From the NCBI GenBank assembly GCA_030447445.1, contig JAUJOW010000008.1, forward strand, positions 1 to 64,000: a DNA stretch of 64,000 nt, in the 5' to 3' direction. Position 1 is the stretch's first letter, and the number at the start of each line of letters is the position of its first letter. The position numbers were made by a program, and so were the translations under genes. The notes under the pieces are model-generated. The model had not been told where the DNA came from. It saw only the letters and a program-made list of their open reading frames with translations, and made no database searches. Of this stretch, positions 32,505 through 41,394 are shown piece by piece. Origin of the DNA: Acidimicrobiales bacterium. Its GTDB lineage: Bacteria; Actinomycetota; Acidimicrobiia; Acidimicrobiales; Iamiaceae.

Positions 32505-34055
32505 GTGGCGGCTCTCCCTCCCGCGGTGCCGGCGCGCTCGTCTCGATCACGGCGGACCTGGCCCCAGCGGACGCTCATCACGCTCAACATCGTCTGCATC
32601 GTCGGGGCGCTCGTGCTGGCCGGCGTGCTGGGCTACGGCACCTCCAAGCTCGACGACGTCAAGCGCCTCCGCCTCGACCACGTGCTCCGCGCGGGGGACG
32701 GACCCAGCGAGGATGCACCGCTGGCCGACGGGGCACCGCAGAACTACCTCCTGGTCGGCGCCGACGACGCCACCGGCCTCGATCCCGACGACCCCGTGGC
32801 CGCCGGCCGTCCCGGAGGCGTGCGCTCCGACACGATCATGCTCTTGCGGGTGGACCCCCGGTCCGAGACTGCCCACCTCGTGTCCCTGCCGAGGGATCTG
32901 TGGGTCGACATCGCCGGCAGCGAGTCGAAGGACAAGATCAACGCCGCCATCAACACCGGTGGGGCGGCCACGCTCATCTCGACCATCGAGGCGAACTTCG
33001 GCATCCCCATCCACCACTACGTCCAGGTCAACTTCGCCGGCTTCCGGGAGCTGGTGGAAGCGGTCGACGGGGTGCCGATCTACTTCCCCGAGCCCGTGCG
33101 GGACCGCAAGTCGGGGCTCCTCATCGAAACCCCCGGTTGCAAGGTCCTCGACCCCGTGCAGGCCCTGGCCTTCGTCCGGGCCCGCACCTACGAACTGCGT
33201 CGCGGGGGGGAGTGGGTGGGGGATCCCGCCCTGCCCGACATCGGCCGGACCAGCCGCCAGCAGTACTTCATCCAGAAGGCCATCGAGCGGGCCATCGCCA
33301 AGGGCGTCCGCAACCCCACCAAGCTGGGCCAGCTCGTGGACCTCGGGCTCGAGACGGTCACCCTCGACGACGACCTCCGGGCCCAGGACCTCATCGACCT
33401 CGGCCGCCGGTTCCGGAACTTCAACCCGAAGACCCTGGTGCGCATGTCGCTCCCCGTCGTCGCCGATGTGAAGGGCGGCGCCGACGTGGTGCTGCTCGAG
33501 GAGGAGGAGGCCGAGCCCATCCTCGCCGTGTTCAGGGGCGACGAGCGGGACCCGGCCAGCGTCCCCACCGTCAGCCCCGAAGAGGTGGCGGTGCGGGTCG
33601 AGAACGGTTCGGGGGCCGAGAACCAGGCCACCGAGGTCACCGCTGGCCTCGCCGACATGGGCTTCGCCACCGGAGATCCCACCGATGCCGAAGACTTTGA
33701 GGGCGCCCGCACCACCGTCCGCTACGCCCCCGGGTCCCTGGGCAAGGCCCGTCTCGTGGCGCGCCACGTCGCCGCCCCGGTGACCTTCGAGGAGGTGCCG
33801 GAGCTGGCCGGCAGCGGCACCGACGTGGTGCTCGTGACCGCCCCCAACTTCACCCGCCTGCTCGTCGCCCCCAAGCCCGACAGCCAGCTCGACCCCCCTC
33901 CCACCACGAGCACCACGAGCACGACCGCTCCCACCGATGGCGACGGCGATGGGCCGGGCGGCAGCACCACCGAGCCCGGTGAGGAGGGCGACGGCCCGAC
34001 CACCACCGAGACCGGCGAGGTGCCGGGGGCTCCGCCGCCGGGCGTGGACTGCTGA
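32505..34055 (+). CDS. LytR-CpsA-Psr family cell-wall glycopolymer ligase
   Basis: The 516-residue protein has a short basic N-terminus and one membrane helix (NIVCIVGALVLAGVLGY, about 28-45). The LCP domain (about 75-260) has LLVGADD, RSDTIMLLRVDP and SLPRDLWVDI, with the arginines that bind the polyprenyl pyrophosphate, and QYFIQKAIERA. A LytR_C domain (about 365-450) and a Thr/Pro/Gly-rich disordered tail follow. LCP enzymes transfer glycopolymers from lipid carriers to peptidoglycan on the outer face of the membrane. It is followed after four bases by rmlA and the other rhamnose genes, as expected for a wall-polysaccharide operon. Confidence 0.9.
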   Translation: MAALPPAVPARSSRSRRTWPQRTLITLNIVCIVGALVLAGVLGYGTSKLDDVKRLRLDHVLRAGDGPSEDAPLADGAPQNYLLVGADDATGLDPDDPVAAGRPGGVRSDTIMLLRVDPRSETAHLVSLPRDLWVDIAGSESKDKINAAINTGGAATLISTIEANFGIPIHHYVQVNFAGFRELVEAVDGVPIYFPEPVRDRKSGLLIETPGCKVLDPVQALAFVRARTYELRRGGEWVGDPALPDIGRTSRQQYFIQKAIERAIAKGVRNPTKLGQLVDLGLETVTLDDDLRAQDLIDLGRRFRNFNPKTLVRMSLPVVADVKGGADVVLLEEEEAEPILAVFRGDERDPASVPTVSPEEVAVRVENGSGAENQATEVTAGLADMGFATGDPTDAEDFEGARTTVRYAPGSLGKARLVARHVAAPVTFEEVPELAGSGTDVVLVTAPNFTRLLVAPKPDSQLDPPPTTSTTSTTAPTDGDGDGPGGSTTEPGEEGDGPTTTETGEVPGAPPPGVDC

Positions 34056-34059
34056 GCGC

Positions 34060-35172
34060 ATGAAGGGGCTCGTGCTGGCCGGCGGCTCGGGCAGCCGGCT
34101 GCGACCCATCACCCACACCGGCGCCAAGCAGCTCGTCCCGGTGGCCAACAAGCCGATCCTGTTCCACGGGCTCGAGCAACTGGCCGAAGCCGGCGTCACC
34201 GAGCTCGGCATCGTCGTCGGCGACACCGCCGCCGAGATAGAAGCGGCGGTGGGCGACGGCGGCCGGTTCGGCCTCGAAGTCACCTACCTCCCCCAGGAAG
34301 CCCCCCTCGGCTTGGCCCACGCCGTGCTCATCGCCCGCGACTTCCTCGGCGACCACGACTTCGTCATGTACCTCGGCGACAACCTCCTCGAGACAGGGCT
34401 GGCCGGCTTCGTGGAGCGATTCGAATCCGAGCGCCTCGCCCACCGCGCCCCCCGCCTGGGCCAGGACGGCAGCCGCTCGCCCAGCGCCCAGATCCTCCTC
34501 GCCCGGGTGCCCGACCCACAGCGCTTCGGGGTCGCCGCCCTCGGCCCCGACGGTGAGGTCCTGCGCCTGGTCGAGAAGCCGTCCCGCCCGCCCTCGGACC
34601 TGGCCCTCGTCGGCGTCTACCTCTTCGACCGCCACGTTCACGAGGCGGTGCGGGCCATCCGCCCGTCGGCTCGGGGCGAGCTCGAGATCACAGACGCCAT
34701 CCAATGGCTCATCGACCACGGCCACCGGGTGCAGCACGAGGTGTTGGAGGGGTGGTGGATCGACACCGGCAAGCTCACCCCGCTGCTCGAGGCCAACCGG
34801 CTCCTCCTCGAGAAGATCGAGCCGGTCACCCTCGGCAAGGTCGACGACGGCTCGCGGGTCGAGGGACGGGTGGTGGTCGGCGCCGGAGCGGAGATCGTCG
34901 ACTCGGTGGTGCGGGGCCCGGCCATGATCGGCGAACGCACCCGGATCGTGGACAGCTATGTCGGGCCGTTCACGGCCATCGGTCCGGACTGCGAGGTCAC
35001 CAGCGCGGGCATCGAGCACTCGATCGTGCTGCACGGCAGCCGCATCGACGGCATCCCCAGGGTGACCGACTCACTCATCGGGCGCCACGTCGTGGCCACC
35101 CGGTCGGCCCGCCGACCTCACGCCATCCGGCTCATGCTCGGCGACCACTGCCAGGTCGACCTCGACCAGTAG
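34060..35172 (+). CDS. rmlA: Glucose-1-phosphate thymidylyltransferase, long form
   Basis: The 370-residue protein has the nucleotidyltransferase signature LVLAGGSGSRLRPIT, KQLVPVANKPI, YLGDNLLE (metal site) and EKPSRPPSDLALVGVY. Beyond the ~240-residue catalytic domain there is a left-handed beta-helix tail (about 265-350) with hexapeptide-like repeats (IVDSVVRGPAMIG, VDSYVGPFTAIG), as in StrD/RmlA3-type enzymes. It makes dTDP-glucose from dTTP and glucose-1-phosphate, the first step of dTDP-rhamnose. It starts four bases after the LCP gene. Confidence 0.92.
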   Translation: MKGLVLAGGSGSRLRPITHTGAKQLVPVANKPILFHGLEQLAEAGVTELGIVVGDTAAEIEAAVGDGGRFGLEVTYLPQEAPLGLAHAVLIARDFLGDHDFVMYLGDNLLETGLAGFVERFESERLAHRAPRLGQDGSRSPSAQILLARVPDPQRFGVAALGPDGEVLRLVEKPSRPPSDLALVGVYLFDRHVHEAVRAIRPSARGELEITDAIQWLIDHGHRVQHEVLEGWWIDTGKLTPLLEANRLLLEKIEPVTLGKVDDGSRVEGRVVVGAGAEIVDSVVRGPAMIGERTRIVDSYVGPFTAIGPDCEVTSAGIEHSIVLHGSRIDGIPRVTDSLIGRHVVATRSARRPHAIRLMLGDHCQVDLDQ

Positions 35173-35200
35173 CGGCTCGGTGGGCGAAGCTGGCGCCGTC

Positions 35201-35767
35201 ATGGCCACCGCCACCCCGTCCACCGTCATCGAGGGCGTCATCGTCGTCGAGCCCGACGTCCACGGCGACGAGCGCGGGTGCTTCGTGGAGACCTACCGCC
35301 GGTCGTGGCTCCCCGGCGGCCGGGAGATGGTGCAGGCCAACCGGGCCGACCGCACCGCCGGCTGCGTGGTCGGGCTGCACTTCCACCTCCACCAGGCCGA
35401 CTACTGGTACGTCCCGGCGGGATCGGCCCGGGTGGTGCTGCACGACCTGCGCACCGGCTCGCCCACCGACGGTGCCACCCAGGTCCTCGACCTCGGTGGC
35501 GTCCCGGGCGGTGGCCACGACCATCGAGGCGTCTACATCCCCCCCGGGGTGGCCCACGGCTTCGCCGCCCTCAAGGACCTGACCATCACCTACCTGGTCG
35601 ACGGCTACTACAACCCGGCCGACGAGCTCGGGCTGGCCTGGGACGACCCGGCCGTCGGAGCCGACTGGGGCGTGACCGACCCGGTGCTGTCGGCCCGGGA
35701 CGCCGCCAACCCGAACCGGCCCGACCTCGATCCCGGCCGCCGGCCCCACATCGGTCTGCGGACCTGA
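35201..35767 (+). CDS. rmlC: dTDP-4-dehydrorhamnose 3,5-epimerase-like cupin
   Basis: The 188-residue protein matches RmlC: VVEPDVHGDERGCFVETYRRSW, QANRADRTAGCVVGLHFH, with the catalytic base region at the first conserved histidine, then YVPAGSARVVLHDLRTGSP and YIPPGVAHGFAALKD. The C-terminal part, YNPADELGLAWDDP, is also typical. It epimerises C3 and C5 of the 4-keto sugar. The usual LRGLH core reads VVGLH, so a variant substrate is possible. A GTG at 35180 in frame is an alternative start. The gene sits between rmlA and rmlB. Confidence 0.87.
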   Translation: MATATPSTVIEGVIVVEPDVHGDERGCFVETYRRSWLPGGREMVQANRADRTAGCVVGLHFHLHQADYWYVPAGSARVVLHDLRTGSPTDGATQVLDLGGVPGGGHDHRGVYIPPGVAHGFAALKDLTITYLVDGYYNPADELGLAWDDPAVGADWGVTDPVLSARDAANPNRPDLDPGRRPHIGLRT

Positions 35768-35772
35768 GCAGC

Positions 35773-36780
35773 GTGCGGTTCCTCGTCACCGGCGGCGCCG
35801 GGTTCATCGGTTCGGCGTTCGTGCGCCACCTGGTCGAGACCCGACCCCACGACGACGTGGTGGTGCTCGACCTGCTCACCTACGCCGGCACCCGCACCAA
35901 CCTGGCCAGCGTCGAGGGACGCCACACCTTCGTCACGGGCGACATCGCCGATGTCGAGCTGGTGACGTCGCTGCTGCGCGACCACCGGATCGACGTGGTG
36001 GTCCACTTCGCCGCCGAGTCCCACAACAGCCTGGCCGTGATCGACCCCGGCCGCTTCTTCCGCACCAACGTGCTCGGCACCCAGGGCCTGCTCGAGGCCA
36101 GCCGCCAGGTCGGCGTGGCCCGGTTCCACCACATCTCGACCTGCGAGGTCTACGGAGACCTGGCCCTCGACGCCACCGACCCGTTCGGCGAGCGCTCGCC
36201 CTACCGCCCCCGCACGCCCTACAGCGCGTCGAAGGCGGGGGCGGACCACGCCGTACGCGCCTACGGGGAGACCTTCGGCCTGCCTGTCACCATCACCAAC
36301 TGCGCCAACAACTACGGGCCCCACCAGTTCCCCGAGAAGGTGGTGCCGCTGTTCGCCACCCTCGCCCTCGACGACCGTCCGCTGCCGCTGTACCGGTCGA
36401 GCGACCACCGCCGGGAGTGGATCCACGTGGAGGACCACTGCCGGGCCATCGAGGCCGTGCTCGACCGGGGCCGGGTCGGTGCCACCTACCACGTCGGCAC
36501 CGGCGACGAGCGGAGCATCAACGAGATCGCCGACGCCGTCCTCGCCGCCCTCGGCAAGCCGGCGTCGCTCAAGGCCGTCGTGGACGACCGGCCCGGCCAC
36601 GACCGCCGCTACCTCCTCGACTCGTCCCGCATCCGCTCCGAGCTCGGCTGGCGCCCGACCATCGGGTTCGAGTCGGAGCTGGCCGCCACCGCCACCTGGT
36701 ACGCCGAGCACCGCCCCTGGTGGGAACCCCTGCGGGATCGGGCCCCGGTGACCGAGGCCACCGCCTGGTCCCGCCCGTGA
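35773..36780 (+). CDS. rmlB: dTDP-glucose 4,6-dehydratase
   Basis: The 335-residue extended SDR protein has the NAD-binding GGAGFIGSAFVRHL at the N-terminus, FAAESHNSLAV, STCEVYGD, the catalytic YSASKAGADHAV (YxxxK) and NCANNYGPHQFPEK, all RmlB signatures. It converts dTDP-glucose to the 4-keto-6-deoxy sugar. It starts at a GTG shortly after rmlC. The family's HVDRS reads ESHNS here, a small departure worth noting when naming the exact sugar product. Confidence 0.92.
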   Translation: MRFLVTGGAGFIGSAFVRHLVETRPHDDVVVLDLLTYAGTRTNLASVEGRHTFVTGDIADVELVTSLLRDHRIDVVVHFAAESHNSLAVIDPGRFFRTNVLGTQGLLEASRQVGVARFHHISTCEVYGDLALDATDPFGERSPYRPRTPYSASKAGADHAVRAYGETFGLPVTITNCANNYGPHQFPEKVVPLFATLALDDRPLPLYRSSDHRREWIHVEDHCRAIEAVLDRGRVGATYHVGTGDERSINEIADAVLAALGKPASLKAVVDDRPGHDRRYLLDSSRIRSELGWRPTIGFESELAATATWYAEHRPWWEPLRDRAPVTEATAWSRP

Positions 36781-36802
36781 CCGAGAGCCGCCGGTGAGCC
36801 AG

Positions 36803-36852
36803 CGTTCTCGGGACATGGGGACGGTCATCGCCCTGCCCAAGTCCCGAGAACG
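36803..36852. repeat. Dispersed palindrome, copy C, in the rmlB-rmlD gap
   Basis: CGTTCTCGGGAC (36803-36814) and GTCCCGAGAACG (36841-36852) are perfect 12-bp inverted arms around a 26-base loop. It ends just before the strong Shine-Dalgarno GAGGAGG of rmlD, so a transcript from rmlB would carry it as a hairpin in the rmlD leader. Confidence 0.7.
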
Positions 36853-36867
36853 ACCGAGGAGGCGTCG

Positions 36868-37773
36868 ATGACCGGCCGGCGCGTCGTGCTGGTCACCGGG
36901 GCCGAAGGTCAGCTCGGCCGGGAGCTCGTGGTGGCCTTCACCGGTGCCGGCTGGCGGGTGACCGGAACCGATCGGGCCCACCTCGACGTGACCGATCGCG
37001 ACGCCGTGCTCGGCGCCGTCGGCACCGTGGGCCCCGACACCGTGGTCAACGCGGCGGCGTGGACGGCGGTCGACGACTGCGAGGCCGACGCCGACCGGGC
37101 GTGGAGCACCAACGCGCTGGCCGTCCGCCACCTGGCCGAGGCCTGCGACCGCAACGCCGCCCACCTGTGCCAGATCTCGACCGACTACGTCTTCGACGGG
37201 GACAAGGACGGGCCCTACCTCGAGTGGGACGAGCCGGCCCCCCGCTCGGTGTACGGCCGGTCCAAGCTGGCCGGCGAGCGTGAGGCGGGGGAACGGGCGA
37301 CCGTGGTGCGGACCTCGTGGTTGTGCGGGGCCCAGGGGGACAACGTGGTCCGCACCCTCCTGGGCCTGGCCGCCGACCCCGAGCGAGAGCTGGCCTTCGT
37401 GGACGACCAGCACGGCTGCCCGACCATGGCCGCCGACCTGGCCCCTGTCGTCGTGGCCCTCGTCGCCGACCGGCGCCGGGGGGTCCACCACGTCACCAAC
37501 GCCGGCCCGGTCACGTGGTACGGCTTCGCCCGGGAGGTGCTGGCCCTGGCCGGCCACGACCCCGACCGGGTCTGCCCCATCGCCACCGCCGAGCTCGTGC
37601 CCCCACGCCCGGCTCCGCGGCCGGCCAACTCGGTCCTCGACAACGCCGCACTACGCTTGGCGGGCCTGCCGCCGCTCCGGCACCACGCCGCTGCGCTGGC
37701 CGAGCTCATCACCCAACTGACCGGGCGGCCATCCCCCGCCGTGGACCACGAGCGAGGACGATCGAGTCGATGA
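36868..37773 (+). CDS. rmlD: dTDP-4-dehydrorhamnose reductase
   Basis: The 301-residue SDR protein has VTGAEGQLGRELV at the NADPH site, NAAAWTAVDDCEAD (the RmlD signature), ISTDYVFDG, YGRSKLAGE (catalytic YxxxK) and RTSWLCG. It reduces the last keto group to give dTDP-L-rhamnose. AGGAGG five bases before the ATG is the clearest ribosome binding site of the cluster. The stop overlaps the start of the UDP-glucose dehydrogenase gene by four bases. Confidence 0.93.
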   Translation: MTGRRVVLVTGAEGQLGRELVVAFTGAGWRVTGTDRAHLDVTDRDAVLGAVGTVGPDTVVNAAAWTAVDDCEADADRAWSTNALAVRHLAEACDRNAAHLCQISTDYVFDGDKDGPYLEWDEPAPRSVYGRSKLAGEREAGERATVVRTSWLCGAQGDNVVRTLLGLAADPERELAFVDDQHGCPTMAADLAPVVVALVADRRRGVHHVTNAGPVTWYGFAREVLALAGHDPDRVCPIATAELVPPRPAPRPANSVLDNAALRLAGLPPLRHHAAALAELITQLTGRPSPAVDHERGRSSR

Positions 37774-39056
37774 GTGAGATCGCGGTGATCGGTGCCGGGT
37801 ACGTCGGGCTCACCACCGCGGCCTGCATGAGCCACCTCGGCCACGAGGTCGCCTGCGTCGACGTGGTGCCCGAGAAGATCGAACGACTGCGCCGGGGAGA
37901 CGTCCCCATCCTCGAGGCAGGGCTCGACGAGCTCGTCCAGGAAGGCCTCCGCTCTGCCCTGCTCCACTTTTCGCTCGACGCCGCCGGAGCCGTGGCCCAG
38001 GCCGAGTTCGTGTACCTCTGCGTGCCCACCCCGCAGGGCCTCGACGGGTCCGCCGACCTCAGCTACATCGAGGACGCCGCCCGGGAGATCGGCCCGTTCC
38101 TGCAGCCCGAGGCCATCGTCATCAACAAGTCGACCGTGCCTGTGGGCTCCACCCGGGTGGTCGAGCAGGCCCTCGGCCGCGGCGACGTGCCGGTGGTGTC
38201 CAACCCCGAGTTCCTCCGCGAGGGCTCGGCGGTCCACGACTTCATGCACCCCGACCGGGTCGTCATCGGCGCCGACGACCAGGGCGCCGCCATCCGGGTG
38301 GCCGGGCTGTACCTCGGCATGGCCGCCCCTCTGCAGGTGACCGATCCGGCCTCGGCCGAGACCATCAAGTACGCGAGCAACGCCTTCCTGGCCACGAAGA
38401 TCAGCTTCGTCAACGCCATCGCCGCCGTCTGCGAGGCGGTGGGCGCCGACGTCAACGACGTCGTGCTTGGCATGGGCTACGACAAGCGGATCGGCAACGC
38501 CTTCCTCCGTCCCGGCCCCGGCTGGGGAGGCTCCTGCTTCCCCAAGGACTCGCGAGCGCTGGTGCGCATCGCCGAGGACGCCGGCTACGACTTCGACCTG
38601 CTGAAGGGCGTCATCACCGTCAACGACGAGCAGTTCGAGCGGGTGACCGACAAGATCGTGACCCGCGCCGGCGGCTCGGTCGAGGGGCGGCGAGTCGCCG
38701 CCTGGGGGCTCACCTTCAAGGCCCGCACCGACGACACCCGCGACTCGCCGTCGATCGAGATCCTCCGCCGCCTGCGGGCTCGCGGCGCGCTGATCCGGGC
38801 CTATGACCCGGCCGTCCCCCGATCGACCGAGGACGATCGGCTGGCCGACATCGAGGTGGTCGACGACCCCTACGCGGCCTGTGCCGACGCCGAGGTCCTC
38901 GCCGTGCTCACCGAGTGGGACGAGCTGAAGTGGCTTGACTTCGACAAGGTGGCGGAGACGATGGCGGCGCCTCGGGTGGTCGACGCCCGCAACCTGCTCG
39001 ACCGCAACACGCTCGTCCGCCGGGGCTTCGAGTACGAGGGCATCGGGCGGACCTGA
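37770..39056 (+). CDS. ugd: UDP-glucose 6-dehydrogenase
   Basis: The 428-residue protein has the NAD-binding VIGAGYVGLTTAACMSHLGH, NKSTVPVGST, NPEFLREGSAV, ASNAFLATKISF and the catalytic-cysteine motif GWGGSCFPKD (about 250-259), then WGLTFKARTDDTRDSPS. It oxidises UDP-glucose twice to UDP-glucuronate. The stop is directly followed by the UDP-xylose synthase start, so the two enzymes probably work in sequence. Confidence 0.94.
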   Translation: MSEIAVIGAGYVGLTTAACMSHLGHEVACVDVVPEKIERLRRGDVPILEAGLDELVQEGLRSALLHFSLDAAGAVAQAEFVYLCVPTPQGLDGSADLSYIEDAAREIGPFLQPEAIVINKSTVPVGSTRVVEQALGRGDVPVVSNPEFLREGSAVHDFMHPDRVVIGADDQGAAIRVAGLYLGMAAPLQVTDPASAETIKYASNAFLATKISFVNAIAAVCEAVGADVNDVVLGMGYDKRIGNAFLRPGPGWGGSCFPKDSRALVRIAEDAGYDFDLLKGVITVNDEQFERVTDKIVTRAGGSVEGRRVAAWGLTFKARTDDTRDSPSIEILRRLRARGALIRAYDPAVPRSTEDDRLADIEVVDDPYAACADAEVLAVLTEWDELKWLDFDKVAETMAAPRVVDARNLLDRNTLVRRGFEYEGIGRT

Positions 39057-39995
39057 GTGGCTCGCATCGTCGTCACCGGAGGCGCTGGGTTCCTCGGCTC
39101 GCACCTGTGCCGGCGGCTGCTCGGGCGGGGCGAGGAGGTCGTCTGCCTGGACAACCTCATCACCGGCTCCCTCGAGAACATCGAAGACCTCTTCGGGCAG
39201 CCGGGCTTCACCTACGTCGAGCACGACGTCAGCACCTACGTCTGGGTGCCCGGGCCGGTCGACGGGGTGTTCCACTTCGCCAGCCCGGCCTCGCCGATCG
39301 ACTTCGAGCGCATCCCCATCCAGATCCTCAAGGTGGGGAGCCTGGGCACCCACAACACGCTGGGCCTGGCCAAGGCCAAAGACGCCCGGTTCTTCCTGGC
39401 CTCGACCAGCGAGGTCTACGGCGACCCCCTCGAGCATCCCCAGACCGAGGAGTACTGGGGGAACGTGAACCCGATCGGCCCGCGCGGGGTCTACGACGAG
39501 GCGAAGCGGTTCGCCGAGGCCATGACCATGGCCTACCGCCGGGCCCACGGCCTCGACGTCCGCATCGTCCGCATCTTCAACGTCTACGGCCCCGGCATGC
39601 GACCAGGCGACGGGCGGGCGGCCTCCAACTTCATCGTCCAGGCCCTGCGGGGCGAGCCGATCACGGTCTACGGCGACGGCTCCCAGACCCGCAGCTTCTG
39701 CTACGTCGACGACGAGGTGGGCGGCTTCCTGGCCCTGTACGACTCCGACGAGACGGGACCGATGAACATCGGCAACCCCGACGAGTTCACCATCGGCGAG
39801 CTGGCCGAGACCGTCCGCGACGTCACCGGGTCGTCCTCGGAGATCGCCTACCACCCCCTCCCGGTCGACGATCCCACCCAGCGCCGTCCCGACATCACCC
39901 TCGCCCGCAAGACCCTCGGGTGGGAACCGACGGTCCCGCTCCGGGAGGGCATCGCCCGCACCGCCGAGTACTTCGCCCGCCAGCTCGGCCGCTGA
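39057..39995 (+). CDS. uxs: UDP-glucuronate decarboxylase (UDP-xylose synthase)
   Basis: The 312-residue SDR protein has [31 protein letters not shown] (a UXS signature), [14 protein letters not shown], the catalytic [10 protein letters not shown] and [10 protein letters not shown]. It converts UDP-glucuronate to UDP-xylose. Its GTG begins on the base after the ugd stop. This implies a xylose- or 4-keto-pentose-containing glycan. It is the last intact gene of the plus-strand sugar-nucleotide operon. Confidence 0.92.
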   Translation: MARIVVTGGAGFLGSHLCRRLLGRGEEVVCLDNLITGSLENIEDLFGQPGFTYVEHDVSTYVWVPGPVDGVFHFASPASPIDFERIPIQILKVGSLGTHNTLGLAKAKDARFFLASTSEVYGDPLEHPQTEEYWGNVNPIGPRGVYDEAKRFAEAMTMAYRRAHGLDVRIVRIFNVYGPGMRPGDGRAASNFIVQALRGEPITVYGDGSQTRSFCYVDDEVGGFLALYDSDETGPMNIGNPDEFTIGELAETVRDVTGSSSEIAYHPLPVDDPTQRRPDITLARKTLGWEPTVPLREGIARTAEYFARQLGR

Positions 39996-40027
39996 CCGCC
40001 GGGCCCACCAGCCAGCGAGGCGAGGCC

Positions 40028-40270
40028 ATGGCCACGGCGGTGGGGCGATCGGGGTGGCGGTTCGCGCTGCTGGTCTTCGCGGTGTGGCGGCTGGCCCACG
40101 GCCTGGCCGTGGTGGCGCTGGGCGGTGACCTCTTCGACGACACCTTCCGGTTCGACTCCATCCACCCTCGTCGACTGCTACGAGGTTGACGACCCGAGCT
40201 ACGAGGCCTTCGAGGACGTCTCCTTCCTGCCCGGCCTGCCCTGGATCACCTGCGTCGTCCGCCTGTGCTG
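40028..40270 (+). pseudogene. Remnant of an integral membrane mannosyltransferase-like gene
   Basis: The ATG at 40028 follows GAGG, and the first 48 codons look real: a positive start, then a hydrophobic helix (FALLVFAVWRLAHGLAVVALGG) and FRFDSIH. The frame then breaks and ends at 40189. A different frame continues with YEVDDPSYEAFEDV and SFLPGLPWITCVVRL, which fits the next part of a PIG-V/GT-C type membrane mannosyltransferase (usually ~400 residues). Nothing more of the gene follows; within about 35 bases the convergent fucose synthase gene ends. It was probably lost after the sugar-nucleotide operon was formed. I am confident it is a broken membrane protein gene, less so of the family. 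Confidence 0.6.
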
Positions 40271-40304
40271 CCGGCGCCGCGTCGCCGTGAACGGCAGGCG
40301 GCGG

Positions 40305-41270
40305 TCAGTGGACCCTGGCGTCGGCGGCCTCGCGGTTGGCCAGGTACCAGGCGACCGTGCGGGGAAGACCCTCCGCGAACGGCGTCGATGCCTTGAAGCC
40401 GAAGCGCTCCCTGGCCAGCGTGGCGTCGACCCGGCGCCGGGGTTGGCCGTCGGGTCGTGACGTGTCCCAGCGGACCTCCCCCTTGAAGCCCGTCGCTTCC
40501 ACGATGTGGTCGAGCAGCTCGGTGATGGGCATCTCCCGGTCGGCGCCCAGGTTCACCGGATCGGCCCCGTCGTAGCGCTCGGCGGCCAGCACGATGCCCT
40601 CGGCGGCGTCGTCGACGTAGAGGAACTCCCGGCTGGCCTGGCCCGTCCCCCACACCTCGATGACGTCGTCGCCCCGTTCGACGGCGTCGACGCACTTCTT
40701 GATGAGCGCCGGGATGACGTGGGACACCGCCGGGTGGAACTTGTCACCCGGCCCGTAGAGGTTGGTCGGGATCAGGTAGATGGCGTCCTGGCCGTACTGG
40801 TCGCGGTTGCTCTGGGCGTGCACGAGGTGGGCCAGCTTGGCCACGCCGTACGGCGCGTTGGTCACCTCGGGGTAGCCCTGCCAGAGCGACGACTCCTTGA
40901 ACGGCACCTCGGTGATGTTCGGGTACGAGCACACGGTGCCGACCATGACCGTCTTGGCGGTGGCGGTGACCCGGGCCTCCTCGAGCACATAGGTGCCCAT
41001 GAGCAGGTTGTCGACGTACAGGTCGGCGGGGCAGGCCTGGTTGAACCCGATGCCGCCCACGCGGGCGGCGAGGTGGATGACGACGTCGGGCCTGGTGTCG
41101 GCGAACATGGCGGCGGTGTCCTCGCGCCGGCGCAGGTCGTACCGCGTGCTACGGGGCACGGTGATCGACGCCGCCCCCGCCTCCTCCAGCCGGGCCACCA
41201 CGGCCCGGCCCAGGAAGCCGGACCCGCCGGTGACGACCACCCGGCGGTCCGACCAGAACGACGACGACAT
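40305..41270 (-). CDS. fcl: GDP-L-fucose synthase
   Basis: The 321-residue SDR protein has VVVTGGSGFLGRAVV, HLAARVGGIGFNQACPADL, GTVCSYPNITEVPFKES (with the catalytic serine), the catalytic YGVAKLAHLV and PTNLYGPGDKFHP, all characteristic of GDP-4-keto-6-deoxymannose epimerase/reductase. It makes GDP-L-fucose from the product of Gmd (gene at 49005). The ATG at 41270 is seven bases after a TACGAT box on the minus strand. Confidence 0.93.
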   Translation of the reverse strand: MSSSFWSDRRVVVTGGSGFLGRAVVARLEEAGAASITVPRSTRYDLRRREDTAAMFADTRPDVVIHLAARVGGIGFNQACPADLYVDNLLMGTYVLEEARVTATAKTVMVGTVCSYPNITEVPFKESSLWQGYPEVTNAPYGVAKLAHLVHAQSNRDQYGQDAIYLIPTNLYGPGDKFHPAVSHVIPALIKKCVDAVERGDDVIEVWGTGQASREFLYVDDAAEGIVLAAERYDGADPVNLGADREMPITELLDHIVEATGFKGEVRWDTSRPDGQPRRRVDATLARERFGFKASTPFAEGLPRTVAWYLANREAADARVH

Positions 41271-41277
41271 GGCGGTG

Positions 41278-41283
41278 ATCGTA
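41278..41283 (-). promoter_or_regulatory. Predicted -10 element, leaderless start of fcl
   Basis: TACGAT on the minus strand is seven bases before the ATG at 41270. Confidence 0.5.
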
Positions 41284-41394
41284 CCGAACGAGCCTGCGTG
41301 GCCAGGGCGCCCCACCCACGCCCGTGCCGGCGACGGGAGTCCGGTGGGGCCCGCGCCCTCGGTTGCCGAGGGCGCCGGGGACCGGGGAGCGGGC

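Noticed and set aside
35608-37557. 649-codon minus-strand open frame
   Set aside because: Shadow of rmlC, rmlB and rmlD; those genes have full motif support on the plus strand.
37215-39854. 879-codon minus-strand open frame
   Set aside because: Shadow of rmlD, ugd and uxs, composed of Val/Gly/His/Asp-rich low-complexity sequence.
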